Origin: Mollicutes bacterium
Lineage (GTDB): Bacteria; Bacillota_I; Bacilli_A; RF39; UBA660
Direction: 5' to 3'
NCBI GenBank assembly: GCA_004552445.1
Contig: SFOJ01000002.1
Span: forward strand, 1-64,000
Length of the DNA stretch: 64,000 nt
Each line of letters starts with the position of its first letter. Within the stretch, counting starts at the first letter, position 1. The notes beneath the pieces were generated by a model. It saw only the letters and a program-made list of their open reading frames with translations. It was not told the origin of the DNA and ran no database searches. Shown in pieces: positions 55,114 to 63,631 of the stretch. The position numbers and the translations under genes are program-made.

Positions 55114-55335
55114 ATGGAAGAAGAAGTTAAGACTTTAATATTAAATGATAAAGAATTTGCTGTAGTTGATGAACTAGAATACAAAGGTAAAAAGTATATG
55201 TATCTAGTAGAACTAACAGGTGAAGAAATACAAATAGTAGAAGAATTTATGGAAGACTTGAACACTGTTGTTAAAACAGTAAGTGATAAAAAACTTCTAG
55301 ATATACTAGAAGTTGAATTTGCTAAAAGATTTTAA
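55114..55335 (+). CDS. DUF1292-like small protein
   Basis: 73 residues, acidic. FAVVDELEYKGKKYMYLVEL matches the DUF1292 pattern (eVvdel.y.gk.Y.vl.p). Function unknown. AAGGAG Shine-Dalgarno; cotranscribed with the preceding membrane protein. Confidence 0.65.
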   Translation: MEEEVKTLILNDKEFAVVDELEYKGKKYMYLVELTGEEIQIVEEFMEDLNTVVKTVSDKKLLDILEVEFAKRF

Positions 55336-55358
55336 GAATGAATTTTCATTCTTTTATT
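55334..55358. terminator. Bidirectional terminator
   Basis: AAGAATGAA pairs with TTCATTCTT; lies between convergent genes and overlaps the start of the 3' end of the MBL gene. Confidence 0.7.
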
Positions 55359-55980
55359 TTATATATATTTCACAAGATATGTTATCATTTATAAGTGATT
55401 TAAATTCTTGACCTAACTTAGCATCTCCAACAATTAAGCCATAGTGAGTAGGAATAACTATCTTAGGGTTGATAGTATTCGTGTAACTTGCAGCTTCTTT
55501 ATAATTCATAGTGTATGTTCCACCGATAGGTATAAATAACACATCACATTTAACTTTTAACACATCATCATTAATATCAGTATCTCCCATAATATAATAT
55601 TTGGTATTATCAATATTTATAATGTATCCAACCCAATCATTATCTATAGGATGAAAACTTTTATTGACATTGTATGCTCTAACTGTATAAAACTTTATAC
55701 CAAGAACTTCATAGCTATTATTAGGACTAGCAATTATAATTTTATTACTATCAAAATATTTAATTAGCTCATCATAAGTATCTTTAGTACTAACAATAAT
55801 AGTATTTTCATTTTTTATTTTCAAAATATCTTTAATAGAAAAATGATCATAATGATTATGTGTAATAAAGATAATATCAGCATCATTATATTTATCATCT
55901 ATTTCATATGGATCTATATATATATTAATATTACCTAATAATTTAATACTATTATGTTTAAATAAATTTATATTTGTCAT
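55354..55980 (-). CDS. Metallo-beta-lactamase-fold hydrolase (UlaG-like)
   Basis: 208 residues. The metal motif THNHYDHFS is the HxHxDH signature; MGDTDIND and IPTHYG supply the remaining ligands. Cytosolic. Similar proteins hydrolyse lactones or phosphoesters; the substrate is not predictable here. Downstream of mraZ in the same direction (34 bases apart). Confidence 0.88.
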   Translation of the reverse strand: MTNINLFKHNSIKLLGNINIYIDPYEIDDKYNDADIIFITHNHYDHFSIKDILKIKNENTIIVSTKDTYDELIKYFDSNKIIIASPNNSYEVLGIKFYTVRAYNVNKSFHPIDNDWVGYIINIDNTKYYIMGDTDINDDVLKVKCDVLFIPIGGTYTMNYKEAASYTNTINPKIVIPTHYGLIVGDAKLGQEFKSLINDNISCEIYIK

Positions 55981-56014
55981 ATCATCACCACTATAATTAT
56001 AACAAAAAAAACAG

Positions 56015-56446
56015 CTATTTAGCTGATTTTAATTTTCTAACATAACTTTCATAAGTTTCTTTATCACTATATAATGTTAAGTTTGTGCCACAACCTTGCA
56101 TAATTACACTATCAGTAAATCCATGACTTCTAATTATTTGATCAGGAATGTTAATTCTTCTTTGTCTATCTACATTACTAGTAGCAAGATAAGAATAATA
56201 TAACAATTGTAATCTATCATTTAAAGACTGTAATTTTTCTAACTCATCAGGACTACATTTTTTATTTAATGAATCAATCATTTTTTTCATATTTAAAACA
56301 GCATATAATTTTAATGACTTAGGCCCATTATCAATTATAGCAATCTTTTCTCCAACTTCAGCTCCAGTAAATTTAGGTAGTATAATTCTACCTTTGCTAT
56401 CAACACTAGACTCTTTATATCCTAAAATTATATCTTCTCCAAACAT
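56015..56446 (-). CDS. mraZ: MraZ transcriptional regulator
   Basis: 143 residues with two SpoVT/AbrB-like half-domains: SSVDSKGRIILP near the N-terminus and TSNVDRQRRINIPDQ near residue 95. MraZ normally heads the dcw cluster and binds direct repeats in its own promoter. Here neither rsmH nor ftsL follows, and I saw no repeat array upstream, so it is an orphan. AAGGGGG precedes the start. Confidence 0.93.
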   Translation of the reverse strand: MFGEDIILGYKESSVDSKGRIILPKFTGAEVGEKIAIIDNGPKSLKLYAVLNMKKMIDSLNKKCSPDELEKLQSLNDRLQLLYYSYLATSNVDRQRRINIPDQIIRSHGFTDSVIMQGCGTNLTLYSDKETYESYVRKLKSAK

Positions 56447-56531
56447 AAATCCCCCTTAAAAAACATCAAGATTATACCATAAAGAGAATGAAAAATCAAT
56501 AATAAGCCATAATAATATTAGGAGATATAAT

Positions 56532-57383
56532 ATGTATATAATATACGCTTTATTAGCTTCAGTATTTTCAGGATTAACATCAGTGTTTGCTAAAACAGGA
56601 ATTAAAAATACTGATTCAATATTAGCAACATTTCTAAGAACTATAGTAATCTCTATATTTATATTATTAATTGTTATATTTAAAGAAAATATAAATGATA
56701 TATTTTTACTAGATAAAAAAACGTTATTATTCTTAATATTATCAGGTATCTCAAATACTTTATTATGGATTTGTTATTTTAAAGCTTTAGATCTTGGAAC
56801 AGTTAGTAAAGTAACACCAGTTGATAAAACTAGCATAGTATTAACATTAATATTATCATCTTTATTTTTAAATGAAAAAATTACAAATATAAAAATAATA
56901 TCAATAGTATTAATATTATTAGGCACATTTTTAACTATAAAAAAAGAATCAAAAGATTCAAAAGATAATAGGTGGATACTTTATGCAATCCTAACAGCAG
57001 TTTTCACGAGTACAACAACAATATTAAGTAAAATAGGTATAGAAAATACTAATACAACACTTATAACATTTTTAAGAACACTTGTAGTCCTAATAATACT
57101 AACAACAATTACTTTATTTAAAAAGAAATATAAATATATAAAAGATATAAAAAAAAGAAGTTGGCTATTTATTATATTGTCTGGGCTGTCGACATCATTA
57201 TCTTGGATTTTTTATTTCAAAGCTTTAGCATTAGGAGAAGCAAGCATAGTATTTCCAATTGAGAAGTTAAGTTTAGTAGTATCGATATTAATATCAATAA
57301 TTTTCTTAAAAGAAAAAGTTAGTAAAAAACAAATTACAGGAATTATTATTATAATTATTGGAACTTCACTATTATTTTTCTAA
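56532..57383 (+). CDS. EamA/DMT-superfamily transporter
   Basis: 283 residues, ten hydrophobic helices formed by two homologous halves. Each half starts YALLASVFSGLTSVFAK-like and carries GxSNTLLWICYFKALDLG / GLSTSLSWIFYFKALALG before the fourth helix. It exports or imports small metabolites; substrate unknown. AGGAGATAT precedes the start. Confidence 0.9.
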   Translation: MYIIYALLASVFSGLTSVFAKTGIKNTDSILATFLRTIVISIFILLIVIFKENINDIFLLDKKTLLFLILSGISNTLLWICYFKALDLGTVSKVTPVDKTSIVLTLILSSLFLNEKITNIKIISIVLILLGTFLTIKKESKDSKDNRWILYAILTAVFTSTTTILSKIGIENTNTTLITFLRTLVVLIILTTITLFKKKYKYIKDIKKRSWLFIILSGLSTSLSWIFYFKALALGEASIVFPIEKLSLVVSILISIIFLKEKVSKKQITGIIIIIIGTSLLFF

Positions 57384-57436
57384 AAAAACTTTTAGGTTGA
57401 CAAATATTTTGCTATAATAATTTCGGAAGTGGTAGT

Positions 57437-57880
57437 ATGAAAGATAAAATTAATAATTCTAAAGAAAATATCAAAGCTTTAGAAAAAAAATCAAAAGGAC
57501 TTTTTGAAGAATTTAAAACTTTTATTAAAAGAGGAAATGTAATTGACCTAGCTGTTGGTGTTGTAATCGGTGGCGCTTTTAGTACTATTGTATCATCACT
57601 AGTAAATGATATAATAATGCCATTAGTAGGTATTATTATTGGAGGATATGACTTTACAGGTTTATCATTAAAAGTAAAAGATGCATCTATTAACTATGGT
57701 TCATTTATTCAAAATATTATTAATTTCTTAATTATAGCATTCTGTATATTTATATTAGTAAAAGTAATAAATAAATTCTTACATAAAGCAAAAGAAGAAG
57801 AAAAGAAAGAAGAACCAAAAAAATCAGAAGAAGTAATTCTTCTAGAAGAAATAAGAGATTTATTAAAAAATAAAAAATAA
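57437..57880 (+). CDS. mscL: Large-conductance mechanosensitive channel
   Basis: 147 residues. N-terminal amphipathic helix EFKTFIKRGNVIDLAVGVVIG with the first transmembrane helix, then the second (IQNIINFLIIAFCIFILVK) and a C-terminal charged helix (EEVILLEEIRDLL). It opens under osmotic downshock. It carries a ~20-residue extra N-terminal segment. GGAAGTGG Shine-Dalgarno. Confidence 0.95.
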   Translation: MKDKINNSKENIKALEKKSKGLFEEFKTFIKRGNVIDLAVGVVIGGAFSTIVSSLVNDIIMPLVGIIIGGYDFTGLSLKVKDASINYGSFIQNIINFLIIAFCIFILVKVINKFLHKAKEEEKKEEPKKSEEVILLEEIRDLLKNKK

Positions 57881-57886
57881 TCTGTT

Positions 57887-57912
57887 AACCTCTATAAAAA
57901 GAGGTTTTTATT
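57887..57912 (+). terminator. Terminator of mscL
   Basis: AACCTCT, loop, AGAGGTT then T-run. Confidence 0.85.
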
Positions 57913-57954
57913 TTGAAAACTATGATATAATTTTAGTATAAAGTGGGTGAAAAT

Positions 57955-58263
57955 ATGGGATTAAGATTTAGAAAAAGTTTAAACTTAGGAAAAGGTTTTA
58001 AATTAAATTTAAGTAAATCTGGAATAGGTTATAGTTTTGGATTTAAAGGTTTTAGAATTGGAAAAACTGCTAAAGGCAAAAATAGAAAAACAATAAGTTT
58101 ACCAGGGACAGGACTTTCTTATCAAACAGAAACCAAAGAGGATAGTAGTATTGTAAAGGATATTGTAAAAAAGACAACAAGAGATGACAAGAGTATTAAA
58201 GATAAAACTTTTGATGAAATAGTAGAAGACGTCGCAGAATCTTTTACAAACAATATAAAGTAG
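57955..58263 (+). CDS. DUF4236 protein
   Basis: 102 residues. LRFRKSLNLGKGFKLNLSKSG and LPGTGLSYQT are the DUF4236 signature. Function unknown; often next to stress or phage genes. GTGGGTGAAAAT precedes ATG 57955 (GTG 57943 rejected). First gene of a run of closely spaced small genes. Confidence 0.8.
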   Translation: MGLRFRKSLNLGKGFKLNLSKSGIGYSFGFKGFRIGKTAKGKNRKTISLPGTGLSYQTETKEDSSIVKDIVKKTTRDDKSIKDKTFDEIVEDVAESFTNNIK

Positions 58264-58271
58264 GTGAAACT

Positions 58272-58775
58272 ATGAATTATAAGAAATTAACTACTTATGT
58301 AATAATTATAAATATATTAATGAATCTAATATTTTTCGTAGATAATACCTTTTTAACTGATTCAGTTGGATATTATATTTATTTTTTAATACTTTTAGTA
58401 TCATTTATATTTTATTACGTAAAAAAATATGATAAAAAATATGATAAAAAGGTAGTATTTAAAGATATATTAATTACAATTATATGGGGACTTTTATCAG
58501 GAATACTTGGATTTATATTTACAAAATTAAGTGTAAACATAAGGCCTTGTAGTAATATAGGTTTTGGATGTTTTCTTTACAAAATCGAATACATGATTTT
58601 AGCTATAATAAATATATTATATGGATTTATGATATTAGTAATAAATGGAATAAATCTTTTATTGAAGAAAGCTAAACTAAGTGATAAGAAAAACATAATA
58701 ATTTCAATTCCAGCAGGAATAATAATTTATTTATTAATACTATTTATAATACAAAAAATATTAGAGGTAATTTAA
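58272..58775 (+). CDS. Hypothetical membrane protein (four helices)
   Basis: 167 residues with four or five hydrophobic helices and lysine-rich loops. No recognised family. It lies 8 bases after the DUF4236 gene and 9 before the DUF1653 gene, so it belongs to the same transcript. Confidence 0.65.
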   Translation: MNYKKLTTYVIIINILMNLIFFVDNTFLTDSVGYYIYFLILLVSFIFYYVKKYDKKYDKKVVFKDILITIIWGLLSGILGFIFTKLSVNIRPCSNIGFGCFLYKIEYMILAIINILYGFMILVINGINLLLKKAKLSDKKNIIISIPAGIIIYLLILFIIQKILEVI

Positions 58776-58784
58776 GAGGATAAT

Positions 58785-59063
58785 ATGAGAGAAATTAAAA
58801 TAGGCAAAAAATATAGACATTTTAAAAATAAAATGTATGAAGTAATAGCTATAGCATTAGATTCAGAAACTAATAATGATGATGATCCTAAAAAGATTGT
58901 AATATACAAAGCATTATATGGAGATAATTTAGTATGGGCAAGACCTTATGATATGTTTAACAGTGAAGTTGATCATAAAAAATATCCAGATATAAAACAA
59001 AAATATAGATTTGAAGAAGTAGAAGAAGAAAAAGATACAAAAGATTTAGAAAAAACTAAATGA
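58785..59063 (+). CDS. DUF1653 protein
   Basis: 92 residues. KYRHFKNKMYEVIAIALDSE, IVIYKALYGDNLVWARP and MFNSEV define DUF1653, a small beta-barrel-like domain of unknown role. The acidic tail is extra. Confidence 0.88.
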   Translation: MREIKIGKKYRHFKNKMYEVIAIALDSETNNDDDPKKIVIYKALYGDNLVWARPYDMFNSEVDHKKYPDIKQKYRFEEVEEEKDTKDLEKTK

Positions 59064-59068
59064 AATAA

Positions 59069-59239
59069 GTGATTTCGTATATAAAAGTAAAAACATTTCG
59101 GATAATCGGAATTTATGAAAATAAATTATATATTCAAACCTCAAAAGCAAAAGATTTCTCAAAACAAATATCTAAGAATCATAACATTGAAATATGTGCA
59201 TATGATAATAAAGATGAACCAAGGGTTATTAAATTTTAA
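59069..59239 (+). pseudogene. Remnant of a pyridoxamine-5'-phosphate-oxidase-like flavoprotein
   Basis: A 56-codon frame whose reading (KTFRIIGIYENK, LYIQTSKAKDFSKQISKN, IEICAYD) matches the N-terminal half of PNPOx-like FMN-binding proteins (xRPFxxxxYEGKLYxxTxxxKDxxKQ). The usual first strand is degraded and the C-terminal half is missing. There is no Shine-Dalgarno. A dying gene fragment. Confidence 0.6.
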
Positions 59240-59247
59240 GGAGAAAC

Positions 59248-61002
59248 ATGAATAGAATATTAAAAATAATTCTACATATAGTGACATTAATTTCAATATC
59301 TATATTTATACATTTTATTTATCATAAAGATATTAAAATATCAAATGATGCATTAATAGGAAATAACCTATATAAATTTAAAGTAACTAAAGATTATGAG
59401 CAAATCTTAGCAATTAAAGAAGAAAATAAATATTTATACACTTTAATTTCAGTAATAAATGATAAAGATTTAGAAGAAAACGAATATATTTTAAAAAGGA
59501 TAAATTTAGAAACATCTAAAACTGAAAAAGAAGTATCTTTTAAAACATCAGTTATACAAGAACCTATAATAACACTAAACGATAAATATATAAAAATAAT
59601 ATCAGGAGTAAACTTAAATGTACATAAATTTGATAAAGATTTTAATTTAAAAAATAAATTAGTAAAAAATAAAGAGGAATACAATTTATATGGAGAATAT
59701 AATGATAAAGTATTAACAACAAAAGATAATAATATTTACTTAGACGATAAACTGTATGATTCCGTATTAAAATCGTGTGATACAGCATATAACATTTTAT
59801 ATAAAGATGATACATATCTTTATTTTAATAATTATAATTTAAATATTAGTTGTCTATATAATGTAGATAATAAAAAAATAGATTATTTAGATAACTCAAA
59901 TGTTGAACCATTTTTTGATGGATATTTATCATATAATTACGGAGATAATAAAATAACAATAAAAAAAGATACTGAAGAAAAATACTATTTGAATTCAAAA
60001 GATGAAACTGCTTTTATAACTATAACAAAAGATGGTAATACACTTGGAACATTTAACGATAATACAAGAGAATTTAAAGCATATGATTTAGTTAAAAAAA
60101 AAATAATTAACAAAATTAAAGTTAATTTTGAAGATGAATATTATGTTCCAATAATGTCAATAAGTAATTACATGTACATAGTAGGGACAAATGGAGAAAA
60201 CTATGACCTTTATATTTGGGATTATAAAAAAGAAAACATAAATGAAAATATGATTAGCTATAGTAACACTAAAAATAAAATTGATAGTTATGAATTAGTT
60301 ACCAAAATAAAAGATGATTTTAATGTAAATATGTATATCTATGATAAAGGTGTTAGATATTTTAATGACTTTTATGCTCTTCCAACTTATGATGATGAAT
60401 TAACATACGATAGATTATATAAAACATATGATATATTAAAAAATTTTAATAAAGAATTCTTTGATAAATTTAAAACAAATAAAAATAACGGACTTGAAAT
60501 ATATATAACAGGATCATTAGGGCCTAGTGATACAAAAACTCAAATATCAAATCCAATAGGTTATTCATTAATGATGGATGATAATTACATAATAGCAATA
60601 GATGTAAATGGTGATGAATATGAAAAAACTATATGTCACGAACTAATGCATAGTATAGAAAATAATATGTATGAATTATATTATAATAACAAGATAAAAA
60701 GTGAACCATTTAAAAAGTGGAACTCATTTAATCCAAAAAATTATAAATATGATGATTCATATGTAAAAGAAGAAAATGATAAATATACAATCGCAAGTAA
60801 TAAAGATATTTATTTTATAGATGCATATTCACACACATATGCTAATGAAGATAGAGCAAGAATATTTGAGTCATTTTGTTCAACAGAAGACATATTTAGT
60901 AAATACCCAAATTTAAAGAAAAAGGCATTTTATTTAAAGGATGAAATAACTAGAGTATATCCAAGTATAAAAGACTCAAAATTATTTAATATCCTTAACT
61001 AA
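59248..61002 (+). CDS. Membrane-anchored extracellular protein with HELMH zinc motif
   Basis: 584 residues. N-terminal signal-anchor (ILHIVTLISISIFIHFIY). Residues ~40-360 are beta-rich with repeated short blades and may form a propeller-like fold. Around residue 465 is TICHELMHSIENN, an HEXXH zincin motif; a downstream YANEDRARIFESF supplies a plausible third ligand (Glu). This order is like gluzincin or anthrax-lethal-factor-type C-terminal domains. It probably cuts or binds proteins outside the cell. AAGGAG Shine-Dalgarno. Confidence 0.7.
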   Translation: MNRILKIILHIVTLISISIFIHFIYHKDIKISNDALIGNNLYKFKVTKDYEQILAIKEENKYLYTLISVINDKDLEENEYILKRINLETSKTEKEVSFKTSVIQEPIITLNDKYIKIISGVNLNVHKFDKDFNLKNKLVKNKEEYNLYGEYNDKVLTTKDNNIYLDDKLYDSVLKSCDTAYNILYKDDTYLYFNNYNLNISCLYNVDNKKIDYLDNSNVEPFFDGYLSYNYGDNKITIKKDTEEKYYLNSKDETAFITITKDGNTLGTFNDNTREFKAYDLVKKKIINKIKVNFEDEYYVPIMSISNYMYIVGTNGENYDLYIWDYKKENINENMISYSNTKNKIDSYELVTKIKDDFNVNMYIYDKGVRYFNDFYALPTYDDELTYDRLYKTYDILKNFNKEFFDKFKTNKNNGLEIYITGSLGPSDTKTQISNPIGYSLMMDDNYIIAIDVNGDEYEKTICHELMHSIENNMYELYYNNKIKSEPFKKWNSFNPKNYKYDDSYVKEENDKYTIASNKDIYFIDAYSHTYANEDRARIFESFCSTEDIFSKYPNLKKKAFYLKDEITRVYPSIKDSKLFNILN

Positions 61003-61004
61003 TC

Positions 61005-61032
61005 TTGACAAATTTTAATAAAAGTTTATAAT
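61005..61032 (+). promoter_or_regulatory. Promoter of the coiled-coil gene
   Basis: TTGACA (61005-61010), 16 bases, TATAAT (61027-61032). Confidence 0.85.
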
Positions 61033-61052
61033 ACTTCCACACGGGGGATATT

Positions 61053-61517
61053 ATGATATTATCAATGATAGACAGGTATGTACAATTATGTGTTAAGAGA
61101 TTAAAATTAGAACAAATTCTAAAAAAATTAGAAGAAAGACATAATAATGATCTTTCAAATGAAATAAAAACAGAATTATATAGATTAAATAAATCAATAA
61201 ACTTTATACACGAATGTATTATGAAAAGACTTAGTACATCAACACAAACAGCACTTTCTGATTTAAATAAATTATTAGAATATAAATCAAAAAAATTAAA
61301 AAAAGAAATATCAACATCAGAGAAAACAATAAAAATGATAAAAGATAACGCTAAAATAGCTGTTGCTAATAAAGATAAAAATGCTGTTAAAAGATACAAG
61401 GAATTACTTGAAGAAAGTGAATCACGAAGAAAAGAACAATTAGAAGAACTTAATTGTTATGATTGTGTAGCAATCATTTGTAGTAAAGTACAATATTTGT
61501 CATTAAAGACTAATTAA
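61053..61517 (+). CDS. Hypothetical coiled-coil protein
   Basis: 154 residues, nearly all helical with heptad-like leucines (LKLEQILKKLEERH; YKSKKLKKEISTSEKT) and a Cys-containing end (LNCYDCVAIICSK). Not recognised. GGGGGATATT precedes the ATG. The strong promoter suggests real expression. Confidence 0.65.
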   Translation: MILSMIDRYVQLCVKRLKLEQILKKLEERHNNDLSNEIKTELYRLNKSINFIHECIMKRLSTSTQTALSDLNKLLEYKSKKLKKEISTSEKTIKMIKDNAKIAVANKDKNAVKRYKELLEESESRRKEQLEELNCYDCVAIICSKVQYLSLKTN

Positions 61518-61532
61518 AATTAGTCTTTTTTA
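61505..61532 (+). terminator. Terminator of the coiled-coil gene
   Basis: AAGACTAAT pairs with ATTAGTCTT, followed by T. Confidence 0.85.
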
Positions 61533-61583
61533 AATTAAATAAAAGGTAAAAAACAAAAAAATATAAAAAAATACTATTTATAG

Positions 61584-61612
61584 TTGACATGTAGAAATTC
61601 TTCTAGTATAAT
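61584..61612 (+). promoter_or_regulatory. Promoter of tRNA-Gly
   Basis: TTGACA (61584-61589), 17 bases, TATAAT (61607-61612): perfect consensus. Confidence 0.9.
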
Positions 61613-61652
61613 GAATTATGCAATTCAAGAAAGCAGATACTTTCTAAAAAAT

Positions 61653-61726
61653 GCAGGTGTAGTTTAATGGTAGAACTTCAGCCTTCCAAGCTGCTAACGT
61701 GGGTTCGATTCCCATCACCTGCTCCA
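61653..61726 (+). tRNA. tRNA-Gly (anticodon TCC)
   Basis: 74 nt. Acceptor GCAGGTG pairs with CACCTGC; anticodon loop CTTCCAA (TCC); T-arm GGGTTCGATTCCC; CCA encoded. Immediately downstream lies a mobile-type module. Confidence 0.97.
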
Positions 61727-61764
61727 TAAGGTAAAATCGTCGCACCAATGTGACGTTAATGATT

Positions 61765-61795
61765 AAATCAATCTGAAAAGATTGATTTTTTTTGT
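61765..61795 (+). terminator. Terminator downstream of tRNA-Gly
   Basis: AAATCAATCT, GAAA, AGATTGATTT, then T-run. Confidence 0.85.
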
Positions 61796-61825
61796 ACGTT
61801 ATTGCAAAGAAAGGTGTGATGTGAT

Positions 61826-62098
61826 ATGATTAAAATAATTAAAAAGAAAATCAATATGAGTGATGAACTCAAAACCAAAATTAATTGGTCTTGCAAATTT
61901 AATAACAGACCCTACCAGATTATTGAGGGTCACCTAAGAATTGTGGAACATACAAATCTAGCGTATGTAGAGCCACACAAAGTAATTATTGGAGATACAC
62001 TATATTTATTCTTCAATGAACAAAAATATTTTTATATTGGGAATTTAAAGAAGAAAATCCCTATTGCTGATTTATCAGACTACATAGCAAGGCATTAA
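61826..62098 (+). CDS. Small hypothetical protein of recombinase module
   Basis: 90 residues, basic start and mixed alpha/beta composition (YQIIEGHLRIVEH, GDTLYLFFNEQKYFYIG). Not recognised. AAAGGTGTGAT precedes the ATG. It lies between tRNA-Gly and the recombinase, where small regulators or recombination directionality factors are often found; that role is a guess. Confidence 0.6.
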   Translation: MIKIIKKKINMSDELKTKINWSCKFNNRPYQIIEGHLRIVEHTNLAYVEPHKVIIGDTLYLFFNEQKYFYIGNLKKKIPIADLSDYIARH

Positions 62099-62167
62099 TT
62101 AATTGAGAGTTTATATACTCCCATAATATTGGTTTATTTTGTCGTGTAAATAATCAATATAAAGTAT

Positions 62168-62196
62168 AAGGTGTCTTGTTATGTGACACCTTTTTT
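62168..62196 (+). terminator. Terminator between small ORF and recombinase
   Basis: AAGGTGTC (62168-62175) pairs with GACACCTT (62185-62192), followed by T. The recombinase Shine-Dalgarno lies downstream. Confidence 0.75.
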
Positions 62197-62230
62197 GGTG
62201 CCTTTCATTAAAAGAAAAGGAGGAAAAATT

Positions 62231-63631
62231 ATGAATAATGAAAGGAAGATTGCAGCAGTTTATATTCGTGTTTCGACAGAGGATCAGGCACGAGAAGGAT
62301 TTTCTTTAGGAGAACAAAAAGAAAAGTTATTACAACTCTGTGCATTTAAAGAGTATGAAGTATTTAAGGTTTATGAAGATGCAGGGATATCTGCAAAAGA
62401 TATGGAACATAGACCGGCATTTCAAGAAATGCTACAAGATATGAGAGACGGAAAAATTAATTATATTGTAGCCTATAAACTAGATAGAGTTACTCGTTCA
62501 GTTCGTGATTTAGAAGAACTTATATTAGAGTTAGAAAAATATAATTGCTATCTTGTTTGTGATAGAGATGATGTTAATACTTCTACTGCTAATGGAAGAT
62601 TTTTTGTGAGAATGCTAACTGTATTATCACAGTTAGAAATTGAAATTGTATCGGAAAGAACTAAATTTGGACTTAATGGAGCAATTAAGTCCAGCCATTT
62701 ACCAGGTCCTGCTCCGCTAGGATATAAGAAAGATGGTAATAAAAAAACTATTGTAGATGAAACAACTAAACCTGTTATTGAAAGAATATTTAAAATGTAT
62801 TTAGAAGGTAAAAGTTTTCAGCAAATATCAAACATCTTTAATGAAGAAAAATTATTAAATCCAAAGAAATGGAAAGACACGACTATTCAAAAGATAATTG
62901 ATAACAAAATCTATATGGGTGATTATGAGCAATACAAAAGAATTGCTAAAAAAGAAAACAAAGAGCCTGTTATTTATATGAATGTAGTTGAACCAATAAT
63001 ATCACGTGCTATGTGGGAAGAATGTCAAAGACAAAAAGAAGTTAATCAAAGAACTTACACAAGAGATAGAGTTTATTTATTCTTTCAAAAGATTAAATGC
63101 CCTACTTGTGGAAGAATAATGAAATGTAAAGGTTCTGGTGGTAAGAAGAAAAAGTATATGTATTATAACTGTGAGAAATGCCATTTAAATTATCGTGAAG
63201 ATAAAATTGAAGAATGTTTAATGCAATTTATTTATGATTTAGTTGAGTATGATATGGCAGTTAAAAAGTATTTTTTACCTATTTTAGCAGACCATAAACC
63301 AACAAAAACTGATGATATAGATAATGAGATTAGAGGGTTAGAAAAACAAAAAGAACGTATTAAAAAAGCATATATGAGTGGTATTGTTGAGATGGAAGAT
63401 TTTTCAGAAGATTATAAACTAATCGAAGAAAAATTAGAAATTTTAGAGCAAAAGAAATCAGAACTTTTAAATCTAAATAATATAACTTTTACACCACAGC
63501 AGTTAATGGCAGATAGAGATATTGAACGAGAAACTATGATAAGATTAGACACTTTAAATGATGTTGTTAAAACAAATTGGGAAAGCAAAAATAAAGATGA
63601 AAAACAAGAATTTATATCTAAATTTATTTAA
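62231..63631 (+). CDS. Large serine recombinase, truncated by an in-frame stop
   Basis: 466 residues from ATG 62231 (AAAAGGAGG upstream; the ORF's earlier start is ignored). Catalytic resolvase domain: YIRVSTEDQ with Ser15, then YKLDRVTRS. The recombinase domain spans ~160-280 (GPAPLGYKKDG). A zinc ribbon (CPTCGRIM, then CEKCHLNY) covers ~310-345 and a coiled coil ~370-425. It stops at TAA (63629-63631) right after QEFISKFI, about 30 residues before the usual end. The same frame stays open and continues the family pattern. GC content and codons at the 5' end are slightly richer than neighbours, as expected of acquired DNA. Confidence 0.9.
   Translation: MNNERKIAAVYIRVSTEDQAREGFSLGEQKEKLLQLCAFKEYEVFKVYEDAGISAKDMEHRPAFQEMLQDMRDGKINYIVAYKLDRVTRSVRDLEELILELEKYNCYLVCDRDDVNTSTANGRFFVRMLTVLSQLEIEIVSERTKFGLNGAIKSSHLPGPAPLGYKKDGNKKTIVDETTKPVIERIFKMYLEGKSFQQISNIFNEEKLLNPKKWKDTTIQKIIDNKIYMGDYEQYKRIAKKENKEPVIYMNVVEPIISRAMWEECQRQKEVNQRTYTRDRVYLFFQKIKCPTCGRIMKCKGSGGKKKKYMYYNCEKCHLNYREDKIEECLMQFIYDLVEYDMAVKKYFLPILADHKPTKTDDIDNEIRGLEKQKERIKKAYMSGIVEMEDFSEDYKLIEEKLEILEQKKSELLNLNNITFTPQQLMADRDIERETMIRLDTLNDVVKTNWESKNKDEKQEFISKFI

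Noticed and set aside
57397..57418. TTGACA plus TATAAT upstream of mscL as a consensus promoter
   Set aside because: Only 10 bases separate the two hexamers, far from 16-18; the -10 may work with a weaker -35.
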